Assembly (NCBI RefSeq): GCF_003719305.1
Contig: NZ_RARC01000020.1
Coordinates: 54,048-118,047 of the forward strand
Length of the DNA: 64,000 bases
From: Mycolicibacterium stellerae
Lineage (GTDB): Bacteria; Actinomycetota; Actinomycetes; Mycobacteriales; Mycobacteriaceae
Reading direction: 5' to 3'
Shown: positions 51,461-60,416 of the stretch, in pieces
Layout: every line of letters begins with the position of its first letter
How positions within the stretch are numbered: position 1 is the first letter of the stretch
Notes under the pieces: model-generated
Database searches by the model: none
What the model was told of the DNA's origin: nothing
Seen by the model: only the letters and a program-made list of their open reading frames with translations
Position numbers and translations under genes: made by a program

Positions 51461-52613
51461 CCGCGCTATCGAGCGGCGGGGCAGGCTCGTCGGGGCTGCT
51501 GCGTCGATACTCCCAGCGCCGCAGCGCAACCCGGCACGGCGACTCGACGAGCGCATAGCTGACCGCTGCGATCGCGAAGCCGATCACCACGGTCAGCACC
51601 AGCACGACCGGCATGTGCCCGTTGAAGGCGAACTCGCCGATGATCGGGAACACCATCCACAGCGCCGCAAGGTGCCAGATGAACAACCCGTAGGACCATC
51701 GGCCCAGCGTCACCATCGTGGTGTTGCCGAGGATCCGGTGTCGGGTGTCGGGCGCGTCGAGGACCAGCGGCGCCAGCAGCGCACCTGACAGCACCGCGCC
51801 CATCGCGACCTTGACGACGAACTGTTGAGCGGTACCCGGCGTGAGTCCCTCGGGGCCCGCCAGCGGCGATGCCGCGATCAGGAACGCGACGACCGCAACG
51901 GCCGCCATCACGATTCGCCTCCTTGCCAGCCGGTGCGGCCAGCCGACCGGGGTCACCGTCAGCTCGGCGAGGAGCATGCCAGCGACGAACCAGGACAGGA
52001 ACGCGGGCGGCCAGTTCAGCGAGCTGACGCCGACAGGGGTGTGGATCGGGATCAGCGCCCAGCCGAGGCTCAGCACGCCCGCGGCGGCGAGCACGGGTAT
52101 GCGTGCCCGCACCGGCAGCCGCCGCGCCAGCAGCGCGAACACGGGCAGCGCGAGGTAGAAGCTCACCTCGACGGCCAGGCTCCACATCTGGGTCAGCCCG
52201 GCGGTCAGCGTCAACGGCACATAGATCTGGGTCAGCGTGAGGTTGGCCAGCCAGACCGTCAGGTCGGCCCTTGCGTCGGGCAGCAGGGTCAGGATCACCA
52301 CGACCGCCACCAGGTAGGCGGGCATGATGCGGATCAGCCGGGACCGCAGATAGTGTCCCGTCGCAGGCACCTGGCGCAGGCCGCGCGCCGCGGCGGCGTG
52401 GCCCCGCCACAGTAGGAAGCCCGACAGCGCGAAGAACACCGCGACGGCCAGATCGAACCTGCCGAAAAGCCGTCCCACCACCCCGCCGGTGTGCCCGGTC
52501 TGGAACGCGACGTGCGTGACGACGACGCCGACGGCTGCGCAGGCGCGCATGCCTTCGACGGGGGGCAGGAAGCCACGCGTACCGCCGACGCCTACCGGAG
52601 CTGCCACAGCCAC
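51432..52613 (-). CDS. Membrane acyltransferase (Acyltransferase_3, Rv0228-like)
   Basis: This is a 393-residue protein with about ten membrane helices. It belongs to the OafA-like family that transfers acyl groups from CoA to sugars or lipids on the outer side of the membrane. The N-terminal GFLPPVEGMRACAAVGVVVTH (His at the catalytic position) and FFALSGFLLWRG are hallmark segments. Start is taken as GTG 52613; the open frame continues to 55130 but that extension is Arg/Pro-rich shadow of the genes on the plus strand. Adjacent to a DUF3068 gene exactly as in M. tuberculosis (Rv0228/Rv0227c). The acceptor is unknown. Confidence 0.88.
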   Translation of the reverse strand: MAVAAPVGVGGTRGFLPPVEGMRACAAVGVVVTHVAFQTGHTGGVVGRLFGRFDLAVAVFFALSGFLLWRGHAAAARGLRQVPATGHYLRSRLIRIMPAYLVAVVVILTLLPDARADLTVWLANLTLTQIYVPLTLTAGLTQMWSLAVEVSFYLALPVFALLARRLPVRARIPVLAAAGVLSLGWALIPIHTPVGVSSLNWPPAFLSWFVAGMLLAELTVTPVGWPHRLARRRIVMAAVAVVAFLIAASPLAGPEGLTPGTAQQFVVKVAMGAVLSGALLAPLVLDAPDTRHRILGNTTMVTLGRWSYGLFIWHLAALWMVFPIIGEFAFNGHMPVVLVLTVVIGFAIAAVSYALVESPCRVALRRWEYRRSSPDEPAPPLDSAVSVPEPVSR

Positions 52614-52745
52614 CAGTGTGCCGGGCGCGAAGCCGTCGTAGTAAGTGAGGGCCTTAGTCTGTGCTGTTAGGGTCGCTAGCCATTGGGGATCGCCCAAACC
52701 CGACGGACCCGGGTGGCCGGCGACATCAAACCAGGGAGGAACGGT

Positions 52746-53939
52746 TTGAACCGCGCAGTGGCGTTGCGTATCGCGGCGTGCGGAATCTTGGGGCTCGGAG
52801 CCGCCCTGTTGATCGCCGCGCTGCTGCTCATGACATACACCAAGAGCAAGATCACCAAGATTCCGCTGGACCTGGACGCCACACTGGTCAGCGACGGAAC
52901 GGGGACGGCTTTCGACCCGGCGTCGTTGTCCGCCCCGAAGTTCGAGGTGAGCAGGAACGCGCCGGTGTCGCAGCAACAGCAGATCAGTGTGGAGGCGCCG
53001 TCGAACGCCGAGGTCGTGACCCTGCAGGTCGGAACGACGCTTCGCCGCACGGATAAGCAACAGGACAACGGACTGTTGCTGGCGCTCGTCGACACCGTCA
53101 CCCTTGACCGCAAGACCGCGATGGCGGTGTCCAGCGAAAGCAATCCCGGCGGTGCCGTGCAGAAGCCGCGCACCATGGAGGACGACCAGCCGCCGACCAA
53201 CATCGCGCTGCCGCACGACGGGCTCGCGTACCGCTTCCCGTTCGACACCGAGAAGAAGACATACCCGTTCTTCGACCCGATCGCCCAGAAGGCATTCGAC
53301 GCCAACTACGACGGCGAGGAAGACGTCAACGGCCTCACCACCTACCGGTTCACCCAGAACGTCGGCTACGACGCCGACGGCAAGCTCGTGGAGCCGGTGA
53401 AGTACGCCTCGCTGTACGACGACGACGAGGACAGCCAGGTGACCGCGCCCGCAGGGATGTGGGGCGTGCCAGGTGAGCCCGAGGAACAGATCACGATGAC
53501 CCGCTTCTACGCCGCCCAGCGCACGTTCTGGGTCGACCCGGTTTCGGGCACCATCGTCAAGACGAAGGAACGGTCCAACCAGTACTACGCGCGCGAGGCG
53601 CTGCGGCCAGAGGTGACGTTCGTCGACTACACCGTCACCTCCAACGAGGAGACGGTGGAGTCCCAGGTCGCCGCGGCCCGCGACGAGCGGGACCGGATGG
53701 CACTGTGGGGACGAATCCTGCCGATCACCTTTACCGCGATCGGTCTGGTGTCGCTGATCGGTGGGGCTGTGCTGGGTTCGTTCAGCCTGCGCGCCGAGTC
53801 CGCCCTGATCGACCCGGGTCTCGACGAGGCCGATCACGGCTTCTTCGATACCCAGGGCATCAAGGTGCCCGGCGCCGAGGCGAAGACCGAGAAGCTGCAG
53901 TTGCCCACTTCTCGGCCTAGACAGCCGCCGGACCGATAA
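52746..53939 (+). CDS. DUF3068 membrane-anchored protein (PorA-like family, Rv0227c-like)
   Basis: This 397-residue protein has an N-terminal helix (about 10-33), a large extracytoplasmic domain and a second helix (about 330-352, ILPITFTAIGLVSLIGGAVL). The start is TTG 52746, because GGGAGGA (52734-52740) lies 5 bases upstream; the ATG at 52683 has no ribosome site. DUF3068 proteins are found in Corynebacteriales and are called PorA-family in some databases, though no pore activity is shown here. In M. tuberculosis Rv0227c is reported as essential or surface-exposed; not verified. Followed by a polytopic protein with overlapping spacing. Confidence 0.88.
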   Translation: MNRAVALRIAACGILGLGAALLIAALLLMTYTKSKITKIPLDLDATLVSDGTGTAFDPASLSAPKFEVSRNAPVSQQQQISVEAPSNAEVVTLQVGTTLRRTDKQQDNGLLLALVDTVTLDRKTAMAVSSESNPGGAVQKPRTMEDDQPPTNIALPHDGLAYRFPFDTEKKTYPFFDPIAQKAFDANYDGEEDVNGLTTYRFTQNVGYDADGKLVEPVKYASLYDDDEDSQVTAPAGMWGVPGEPEEQITMTRFYAAQRTFWVDPVSGTIVKTKERSNQYYAREALRPEVTFVDYTVTSNEETVESQVAAARDERDRMALWGRILPITFTAIGLVSLIGGAVLGSFSLRAESALIDPGLDEADHGFFDTQGIKVPGAEAKTEKLQLPTSRPRQPPDR

Positions 53940-53992
53940 CTCACCGTCTCGCGAAGTTCTGGGCGCCTGCCTATGCGCTGGCGCTCTCCCTT

Positions 53993-55570
53993 GTGGTGAC
54001 GGCACCTCTGCTCGCACCCGGCTATCTGCTGCTTCGCGACGCCGTCTCGACTCCGCGGTCCTACTTATCCGATGCGGCGCTTGGCCTTTCGGATGCGGCG
54101 CCGCGAGCCCTTCCGCAGGATTTCGCGGTGGCGCTTGCTTCGCACGTGCTCGACGGCGGTGTCGTGGTGAAGGTGCTGCTGGTCGCCGGGCTCTGGCTTG
54201 CCGGCTGGGGCAGCGCGCGGCTGGCCGCTGCGGTGCTGCCGGACGCGGGTGCGCCGGGCGGATTCGTCGCAGCGACATTGGCGGTGTGGAATCCCTATGT
54301 CGCCGAACGCCTTCTGCAGGGGCACTGGAGCCTGTTGGTCGGCTACGGGTGCCTGCCGTGGGTGGCGGCGACCGTGTTACGGATGCGGGCCGGCGGCAGG
54401 CCGCTATGGGTTGACATCTGCGCGTTGGCGTTCTGGACGGCGCTGGCCGGGCTGACGCCGACGGGTCTGATACTGGCCGCGACCGTCGCGCTGACGTGTT
54501 CTCTGGTGCCGGGTTCGGGCCGGTCGCGTGGGCTGTGTGCGGGCGTCGGGCTGGGTGCAGCGATTCTGGCGGCGCTGCCGTGGCTGACGGCCGCGGCCGT
54601 GTCGGGGTCGTTGTCGTCGTCGCAGGCCGAGGGCGTGCCTGCGTTCGCCGCACGGGCCGAGCCGGGCCTTGCCACCCTTGGCAGCCTGGCCAGCCTCGGC
54701 GGTATCTGGAACGGCGAGGCCGTACCCGCCTCCCGCACAACGCTTTTCGTGGTAGCCGCCGCGGTTGTGCTGCTGGGTGTGGTGGCCGCCGGTCTGCCCG
54801 CCGTCGTCCGCACGCCCGCGGCAGTTCCACTCCTGGCACTGGCCGCCGCGGCTGTGGTGGTGCCCACGCTGATGGCGACGGGCCCCGGCCTGGCGGCCGT
54901 CGAGTCGATGGTCCGGGCGTTGCCAGGGCTCGGTGTGGTCCGCGACGCACAGAAGTGGGTGGCGCTGGCGGTGCCCGGCTACACGCTCGCCGCCGCGGGC
55001 GCGGTGATGACGCTGCGGCGGTGGATGCCCGGCTTCGCGGCGGCGACGGTGTGCGGGCTCGCGTTGATCGCGACGCTGCCCGACCTTGCGTGGGGGGTCG
55101 GCGGCAAGGTCGTCGCGGTGCGGTATCCACCCGGCTGGGCCGCGGCCGCGGCCACGATCAACGCCGACCCGCGTCCGGTCGCAGTACTACCGACGGGCAG
55201 CATGCGGCAGTTCGCGTGGGCGGGCGACGCTCCGGTGCTCGACCCGCTGCCGAGGTGGCTCCGCGCCGACGTGTTCATGACCGGTGACCTGACGATTTCG
55301 GGTCGGCTGGTGCCCGGCGAGGGCGGCAGGGCCCGCGACGTCGAACGCCTGTTGGCGACGGGGGCCGATCACGACGCGCTGGCCCGTGCAGGCGTGGGCT
55401 GGCTGGTGGTCGAGACGGGCGACGATGTCACGGTCACCCGGATCGGCGGCGGCAAGCCCGCCGCGTCGCACCGCGGACTGATGCTGCTGACCCACGGGGT
55501 GTGGCTCGCGATGCTGGTCGGCGGGGGAGCAGTTGTGCTGGCCGGTCGGTTCCGTCGACGACTGGAGTAG
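53993..55570 (+). CDS. Polytopic membrane protein, GT-C-like (Rv0226c-like)
   Basis: This is a protein of at least 525 residues with about 10 membrane helices, a loop (VWNPYVAERLLQGHWSLLVGYG) seen in polytopic glycosyltransferase-like proteins, and a soluble C-terminal region. The first canonical start is GTG 53993, but the frame is open back to 53921. The codons from 53939 spell THRLAKFWAPAYALALSLVV, which completes the first membrane helix. No ATG, GTG or TTG covers it; the only candidate at the DUF3068 stop is an ATA (53936). The true N terminus is therefore uncertain. A C-terminal Arg-rich tail ends the protein. Likely an envelope sugar or lipid transferase; no catalytic residue can be assigned. 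Confidence 0.8.
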   Translation: MVTAPLLAPGYLLLRDAVSTPRSYLSDAALGLSDAAPRALPQDFAVALASHVLDGGVVVKVLLVAGLWLAGWGSARLAAAVLPDAGAPGGFVAATLAVWNPYVAERLLQGHWSLLVGYGCLPWVAATVLRMRAGGRPLWVDICALAFWTALAGLTPTGLILAATVALTCSLVPGSGRSRGLCAGVGLGAAILAALPWLTAAAVSGSLSSSQAEGVPAFAARAEPGLATLGSLASLGGIWNGEAVPASRTTLFVVAAAVVLLGVVAAGLPAVVRTPAAVPLLALAAAAVVVPTLMATGPGLAAVESMVRALPGLGVVRDAQKWVALAVPGYTLAAAGAVMTLRRWMPGFAAATVCGLALIATLPDLAWGVGGKVVAVRYPPGWAAAAATINADPRPVAVLPTGSMRQFAWAGDAPVLDPLPRWLRADVFMTGDLTISGRLVPGEGGRARDVERLLATGADHDALARAGVGWLVVETGDDVTVTRIGGGKPAASHRGLMLLTHGVWLAMLVGGGAVVLAGRFRRRLE

Positions 55571-55616
55571 TCCACTACGCTAGTGACCCACTTCACACGC
55601 CAGAACCATAGTTTTC

Positions 55617-56831
55617 ATGATCAATCCCAGCGTGTTCGAAGCGGATCTGCCGACCGTCGAGTACGAAGAGGCGTCCAGCCCCGACGAAGCTCATCGAAAC
55701 CTTCGCAAGGCCCTCGAGCAGGGTCCGATCGCAATGGGGGCGCACGGCCCCGAAATCCTGAGCTACGAGCTGGTGCGCGAGACACTGCGCGACGCCCGGT
55801 TCCACCCGCCGCGGGGCCTCGGCCTCGAAACCCAGGGCATCACCTCGGGACCGCTGTGGCATCGCGCCAGCACGTCGCTGCTCGCCATCAACGGCGCCGA
55901 CCACAACCGGCTGCGACGCCTGGTGTCGAAGGCGTTCACCCCGCGGTCGGTCACGCGGCTCGACGGCATCATCGCCGACGTCATCAACCAGCTGGTCGAC
56001 GGGCTGACGGCGAAAGGGCGCTGCGAGGCCGTCGCCGACATCGCGCGGCCCTATCCGGTGCCGATCATCTCCGCGCTGCTCGGTGCGCCTCGCGAAGACT
56101 GGCGGCTGTTCTCCGACTGGGCCGACGATTTCTTCAAGCTGTTCACCTGGAACGTCGCCGAGTACGAGGACGACATCCTCGCGGCGTGGCAGGGGCTCGA
56201 CGACTACATCGACGACATGGTGGCGAGTCGACGCGAATCCCTCACCGACGACTTGATTTCGGAGATGATCCGCGCCGAGGACGACGGCGACCGACTGTCG
56301 ATCGGCGAGCTGCGCATGCTGGCTGCAGGCATCTTGATGGCGGGCACCGACACCACCCGCAATCAGGTGGCCGCCGCGCTGGACGTGTTCTGCGACTATC
56401 CCGACCAGTGGGAACTGCTCGCGGAGCATCCCGAGCTGGCGATGAAGGCCGTCGAGGAGGTCATGCGGTTCTGCCCGGTGGTGTTCGGCGCGATGCGAAT
56501 GACGGTCGAGGACGTCGAGATCGGCGGCGTGCTGATCCCCGCGGATACCTTCGTCATGTGCAACACGGCCGCCGCCAACCACGACGTCGAGGTGTTCGTC
56601 GAGCCCGAGCGTTTCGACATCACCCGTGAGGACGCGCCGCCGATGCAGACCTTCGGCGCCGGTGCGCACTACTGCCTTGGCGCCAACCTGGCCAGGCGTG
56701 AGATCGCCGATGCACTCACGGTGATGTCGGATCGCATGCGAAATCTGCGACGCGATGGCATCGCAAAGTGGAAGCCGATGGTCGGGATCAGTGGTCCGGC
56801 AACGCTTCCGGTCGCATTCGACGCCGCCTAG
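55617..56831 (+). CDS. Cytochrome P450
   Basis: This 404-residue soluble bacterial-type P450 uses separate ferredoxin and reductase partners, which are not in the window. The I-helix oxygen-activation motif AGTDTTR, the K-helix EEVMR and the heme loop FGAGAHYCLGANLAR with Cys353 are all intact. The ATG at 55617 is followed by a normal N terminus. The stop overlaps the glycosyltransferase stop on the opposite strand by four bases. In M. tuberculosis no P450 occupies this position between Rv0226c and Rv0225 as far as recalled, so it is probably an added gene. Substrate unknown; class resembles mycobacterial CYPs acting on lipids or steroids. Confidence 0.93.
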   Translation: MINPSVFEADLPTVEYEEASSPDEAHRNLRKALEQGPIAMGAHGPEILSYELVRETLRDARFHPPRGLGLETQGITSGPLWHRASTSLLAINGADHNRLRRLVSKAFTPRSVTRLDGIIADVINQLVDGLTAKGRCEAVADIARPYPVPIISALLGAPREDWRLFSDWADDFFKLFTWNVAEYEDDILAAWQGLDDYIDDMVASRRESLTDDLISEMIRAEDDGDRLSIGELRMLAAGILMAGTDTTRNQVAAALDVFCDYPDQWELLAEHPELAMKAVEEVMRFCPVVFGAMRMTVEDVEIGGVLIPADTFVMCNTAAANHDVEVFVEPERFDITREDAPPMQTFGAGAHYCLGANLARREIADALTVMSDRMRNLRRDGIAKWKPMVGISGPATLPVAFDAA

Positions 56832-58000
56832 GAAATCGCGGAGATGACGCCGCTGACGCGCCTGCCCACGAGCAACGAGTCCAGCACCGTGCGCATCGCG
56901 TCGGCGCTCTGCCGCCAGGAGAATTCCCCGCTTCGCGTCTGCGCCTTTCCGCCGAGCTGATCGCGTAGCACCGGATCGGTCAGCAGCCGCTCGAGGCCGG
57001 CCACCAGTTCGTCGTGGTCGTCGACGAGTAGCCCGGTCACGCCGTCGACGATCGAGTCGGTCAGCCCGCCGGAGGACCGGTAGCCGATCGTCGGCACGCC
57101 GTGCTGGGCGGCCTCGGTCACGGCCAGGCCCCAGCCCTCCTTGCGCGACGGCAGCACATGAACCCAACTCCGTTGCAGGACTTCATGTTTGGCTGCATCA
57201 TCGATATGCCCGTGGAACGTCACCGCGTCGGAGACACCGAGCAGCCGGGCGTGCTCGACGAGGCGGTCGCGCCACCAGCCACCACCGACGATGTCGAGAT
57301 GCAGATCGGGCATCCGCGGACGCAGCTCGGCGAGCGCGTTAAGGGCGTCCTCGATCTGCTTGTGCGGCACGAGCCTGCTCAGAAGGGCGACGCGCGGATG
57401 TTTGGCGCGCGGCAACTCGAGCGTCTCCGCAGGAGCCTCATCGAGGCCGTTGCGAACCACTGCGATGTGACCGGCGTCGACACCGAGGTCGGTCAGATCC
57501 CGCGCCGACGGAAGGGACACGGTGACGTACTGGTTTCGCCGGTGCAGCCACGGCGACAACCGCGACTCGACGAACCAGCCGAAGCGGCCCTTCCAGCGAC
57601 CGGCGACGGGCCACAGTTCGCGGTGGCAGTGGTGCACGAGCACGACGACTCGGCGGCCGTAGGCGAGGCGCGCCAAAAAGGGCAGGCCGTTCTGGGTATC
57701 GATCACCACATCCGGCCGCACCCTTCGCAGCGGCCCGACACCGAAACGGGCCGCCACCATCGCCAAGCCCGCCCAGATGTAGATCGAGTACGCACCGCCT
57801 GCCCGGTCGATCCGCACCCCGTCGACGACCTCGCGGCGGGCCGAGCCTCGATAGCGCGCCGTCCGCAGCGTCACATCGACACCCGTTGCGGCCAGCTGGG
57901 CGCCGATGCGCTGCAGGTATGCCTCACTGCCGCCGCCTTGGGGATGGCCGGTATCCCGCCAACACAGCAGAAGCACGGAGCGTACGGGGCGGCCAGACAT
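56828..58000 (-). CDS. GT4-type glycosyltransferase (Rv0225-like)
   Basis: This 390-residue GT-B enzyme has two Rossmann domains. The N-terminal acceptor-side segment GGGSEAYLQRIG and the C-terminal nucleotide-sugar site (SRKEGWGLAVTEAAQHGVP) with the EX7E-type pair are clear. The start is ATG 58000 (MSGRPVRSVLLLCWRDTG); a longer frame to 58633 is shadow of the methyltransferase. It is divergent from the methyltransferase across 36 bases, as Rv0225 and Rv0224c are in M. tuberculosis. The sugar donor and acceptor are unknown. Confidence 0.9.
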   Translation of the reverse strand: MSGRPVRSVLLLCWRDTGHPQGGGSEAYLQRIGAQLAATGVDVTLRTARYRGSARREVVDGVRIDRAGGAYSIYIWAGLAMVAARFGVGPLRRVRPDVVIDTQNGLPFLARLAYGRRVVVLVHHCHRELWPVAGRWKGRFGWFVESRLSPWLHRRNQYVTVSLPSARDLTDLGVDAGHIAVVRNGLDEAPAETLELPRAKHPRVALLSRLVPHKQIEDALNALAELRPRMPDLHLDIVGGGWWRDRLVEHARLLGVSDAVTFHGHIDDAAKHEVLQRSWVHVLPSRKEGWGLAVTEAAQHGVPTIGYRSSGGLTDSIVDGVTGLLVDDHDELVAGLERLLTDPVLRDQLGGKAQTRSGEFSWRQSADAMRTVLDSLLVGRRVSGVISAIS

Positions 58001-58036
58001 CGGTGTCAGAGTAACCGCTGCATAAGGTCGGCATTG

Positions 58037-58840
58037 ATGTCGTCTCCTCACGCAAGCGTTCGTCGGATGTCCGCCACCGACGTCTTCGCCCGGCGGGCGA
58101 CGCTGTCCCGTTCGGTGCGGCTGCTTGCGCAGTTCCGCTTCGAGCGCAGCGACCCGGCCCGGTTCTACTCCGTGCTCGCCGAGGACACCGCAGCGATGGT
58201 CGGCGACCTGTGGCTGGCGACTCATCGGGAGCCGGGCGCGGGCCTGGTCCTGCTCGACGTGGGTGGCGGTCCGGGCTACTTCGCGACGGCGTTCGAGGAC
58301 GCCGGGTTCACCTACATCGGGGTCGAACCCGACCCGGCCGAGATGCACAGCGGACCCGCGACCGGCGGGACGGCCACCTACGTGCGCGCATCCGGAATGG
58401 CGTTGCCGTTCGCCGAAGCCAGCGTGGACATCTGCCTGTCGTCGAACGTCGCCGAACACGTGCCGGAGCCGTGGCTGCTGGCCAGGGAGATGTTGCGGGT
58501 GACAAGGCCCGGCGGCCTCGCCGTGATGTCCTACACGGTGTGGCTCGGCCCGTTCGGCGGGCACGAAATGGGGTTGACCCACTACCTGGGCGGTGCCCGC
58601 GCCGCGGCCCGCTACGCCCGCAAACACGGCCATCCGGCGAAGAACAACTACGGCTCGTCATTGTTCGCCGTCTCCGCCGCCGAGGGCCTCGACTTCGGCG
58701 CGGGCTCTGGCGCGCTGGTCGCCGCATTCCCCCGCTACCACCCCCGATGGGCGTGGTGGATGACGAAGGTGCCGCTGCTGCGGGAGTTTCTGGTGAGCAA
58801 CCTCGTGCTGGTCCTTCGCAAGCCGCTATCGCCCGACTGA
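58037..58840 (+). CDS. SAM-dependent class I methyltransferase (Rv0224c-like)
   Basis: This 267-residue methyltransferase starts at ATG 58037. An ATG at 58067 would give 257 residues, closer to the 254 of Rv0224c. The SAM loop is LLDVGGGPGYF, followed by GVEPDP and a Methyltransf_11-type core (ASGMALPFAEASVDIC, SNVAEHV). The substrate is unknown. The stop codon lies within a KstR-like motif that precedes the aldehyde dehydrogenase gene. Confidence 0.88.
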   Translation: MSSPHASVRRMSATDVFARRATLSRSVRLLAQFRFERSDPARFYSVLAEDTAAMVGDLWLATHREPGAGLVLLDVGGGPGYFATAFEDAGFTYIGVEPDPAEMHSGPATGGTATYVRASGMALPFAEASVDICLSSNVAEHVPEPWLLAREMLRVTRPGGLAVMSYTVWLGPFGGHEMGLTHYLGGARAAARYARKHGHPAKNNYGSSLFAVSAAEGLDFGAGSGALVAAFPRYHPRWAWWMTKVPLLREFLVSNLVLVLRKPLSPD

Positions 58841-58851
58841 AACATGTTCTC
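58838..58851. promoter_or_regulatory. KstR-like operator before the aldehyde dehydrogenase gene
   Basis: TGA-AAC-AT-GTT-CTC at 58838-58851 matches the KstR consensus TNNAACNNGTTNNA at every fixed position except the last base (C for A). It lies 31 bases before the start of the aldehyde dehydrogenase gene. KstR is the TetR repressor of the cholesterol-catabolism regulon. From memory, the M. tuberculosis orthologue Rv0223c is listed in that regulon; this was not checked. Confidence 0.5.
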
Positions 58852-58881
58852 GTTTTGTCGGTTCGTGGGTAGGGTGGCGCC

Positions 58882-60354
58882 ATGACCCAGAGCACTGCTT
58901 TCAAGACCGAGTGGGACAAGCTGTTCATCGGCGGACAGTGGACGCAACCCGCGACCGCCGACGTCATCGAGGTGCACTCGCCTGCCACCGGTGAGCTTGT
59001 CGGCAAGGTTCCGCTGGCGAGCAAGGCCGATGTCGACGCCGCGTGCGCGGCGGCGCGCAAGGCATTCGACGAGGGGCCGTGGCCGCACATGTCGCCGCAG
59101 GAGCGGGCGGCCGTGCTCGGCGCCGCGGTGAAGCTCATGGAGGAGCGGGCCGACGAGCTCAAGTTCCTGCTGGCCGCCGAGACCGGTCAGCCACCGACCA
59201 TCGTCGACATGATGCAGTACGGCGCGGCGATGGCGGCGTTCCAGTACTACGCGGGCGCGGCCGACAAGTTCACCTGGCGCGACTTCCGCCAGGGCGTCTA
59301 CGGCGAGACGATGGTGCTGCGCGAGCCGATCGGTGTCGTCGCGGCCGTTACGGCGTGGAACGTGCCGTTCTTCCTTGCCGCCAACAAGCTGGGCCCTGCG
59401 CTGGTCGCGGGTTGCACGATCGTGGTGAAGCCGGCCGCCGAGACCCCGCTGTCGCTGTTCGCGATGGCGGAGATCTTCGCCGAGGCCGGGCTGCCGGAAG
59501 GCGTGCTGTCTGTCGTGCCGGGTGGACCAGAGACCGGCCGCGCGCTGACCGCCAACCCGGAGATCGACAAGTTCACGTTCACCGGTTCCAGTGCGGTGGG
59601 CAAGGAGATCGGCAAGCTCGCGGCCGAGAAGCTCAAGCCGTGCTCGCTGGAGCTCGGCGGCAAGTCGGCGGCGATCATCCTCGAGGACGCCGACCTGGAC
59701 TCGACGCTGCCGATGCTGGCGTTCTCCGGATTGATGAACTCCGGTCAGGCGTGCGTGGCCCAGACCCGCATCCTCGCGCCACGGTCACGCTACGACGAGG
59801 TCGTCGAAAAGTTGAGCGCGGCAGCGGCCGCAATGCCGATCGGATTGCCGGACGATGCAGGCGCCATGATCGGCCCGCTGATTTCCGAAAAGCAGCGCGA
59901 GCGCGTCGAAGGCTACATCAAGAAGGGTGTCGAGGAGGGTGCGCGGCTGGCGAGCGGCGGCGGCAGGCCCGAGGGCCTGGACAGCGGATGGTTTGTCCAG
60001 CCAACGGTTTTCGCCGATGTCGACAACTCGATGACAATCGCCCAGGAGGAAATCTTCGGGCCGGTGTTGGCGGTCATCCCCTACGACACCGAGGACGACG
60101 CGGTGCGCATCGCCAACGATTCGCCATACGGTCTTGCGGGAAGCGTGTTCACCTCCGACAACGACAAGGCGATGAAGATCGCGTCGAAGATCCGCACCGG
60201 CACCTACGCGGTGAACATGTACGCGTTCGACCCCGGCGCGCCGTTCGGTGGCTACAAGAACTCAGGCATCGGCCGCGAGAACGGGCCGGAGGGTATCGAG
60301 CAGTACACCCAGGCCAAGAGCGTGCTGCTGCCGTTCGGCTACAAACCCGAGTAG
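58882..60354 (+). CDS. NAD(P)-dependent aldehyde dehydrogenase (Rv0223c-like)
   Basis: This 490-residue oxidoreductase converts an aldehyde to the carboxylic acid. The catalytic Cys291 is in MNSGQACVAQT, the general-base Glu in LELGGKSAA and the cofactor segment in FTGSSAVGKEIG. Length is standard for the family. The ATG at 58882 follows a KstR-like operator, so a role in sterol side-chain or other lipid catabolism is plausible. Two small coupled genes (an MBL hydrolase and a membrane protein) follow. Substrate unknown. Confidence 0.95.
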   Translation: MTQSTAFKTEWDKLFIGGQWTQPATADVIEVHSPATGELVGKVPLASKADVDAACAAARKAFDEGPWPHMSPQERAAVLGAAVKLMEERADELKFLLAAETGQPPTIVDMMQYGAAMAAFQYYAGAADKFTWRDFRQGVYGETMVLREPIGVVAAVTAWNVPFFLAANKLGPALVAGCTIVVKPAAETPLSLFAMAEIFAEAGLPEGVLSVVPGGPETGRALTANPEIDKFTFTGSSAVGKEIGKLAAEKLKPCSLELGGKSAAIILEDADLDSTLPMLAFSGLMNSGQACVAQTRILAPRSRYDEVVEKLSAAAAAMPIGLPDDAGAMIGPLISEKQRERVEGYIKKGVEEGARLASGGGRPEGLDSGWFVQPTVFADVDNSMTIAQEEIFGPVLAVIPYDTEDDAVRIANDSPYGLAGSVFTSDNDKAMKIASKIRTGTYAVNMYAFDPGAPFGGYKNSGIGRENGPEGIEQYTQAKSVLLPFGYKPE

Positions 60355-60416
60355 CCGTCACGACCACACTTCCAGTCGCCGCCGAGTGGTTCGAGTCCAC
60401 TCGCGTCAACGACTGG

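Noticed and set aside
52614..55130. Long minus-strand open frame continuing upstream of the acyltransferase
   Set aside because: It is Arg/Pro/Ser-rich, opposite two well-supported plus-strand membrane protein genes, and has no family features. It is a high-GC shadow frame.
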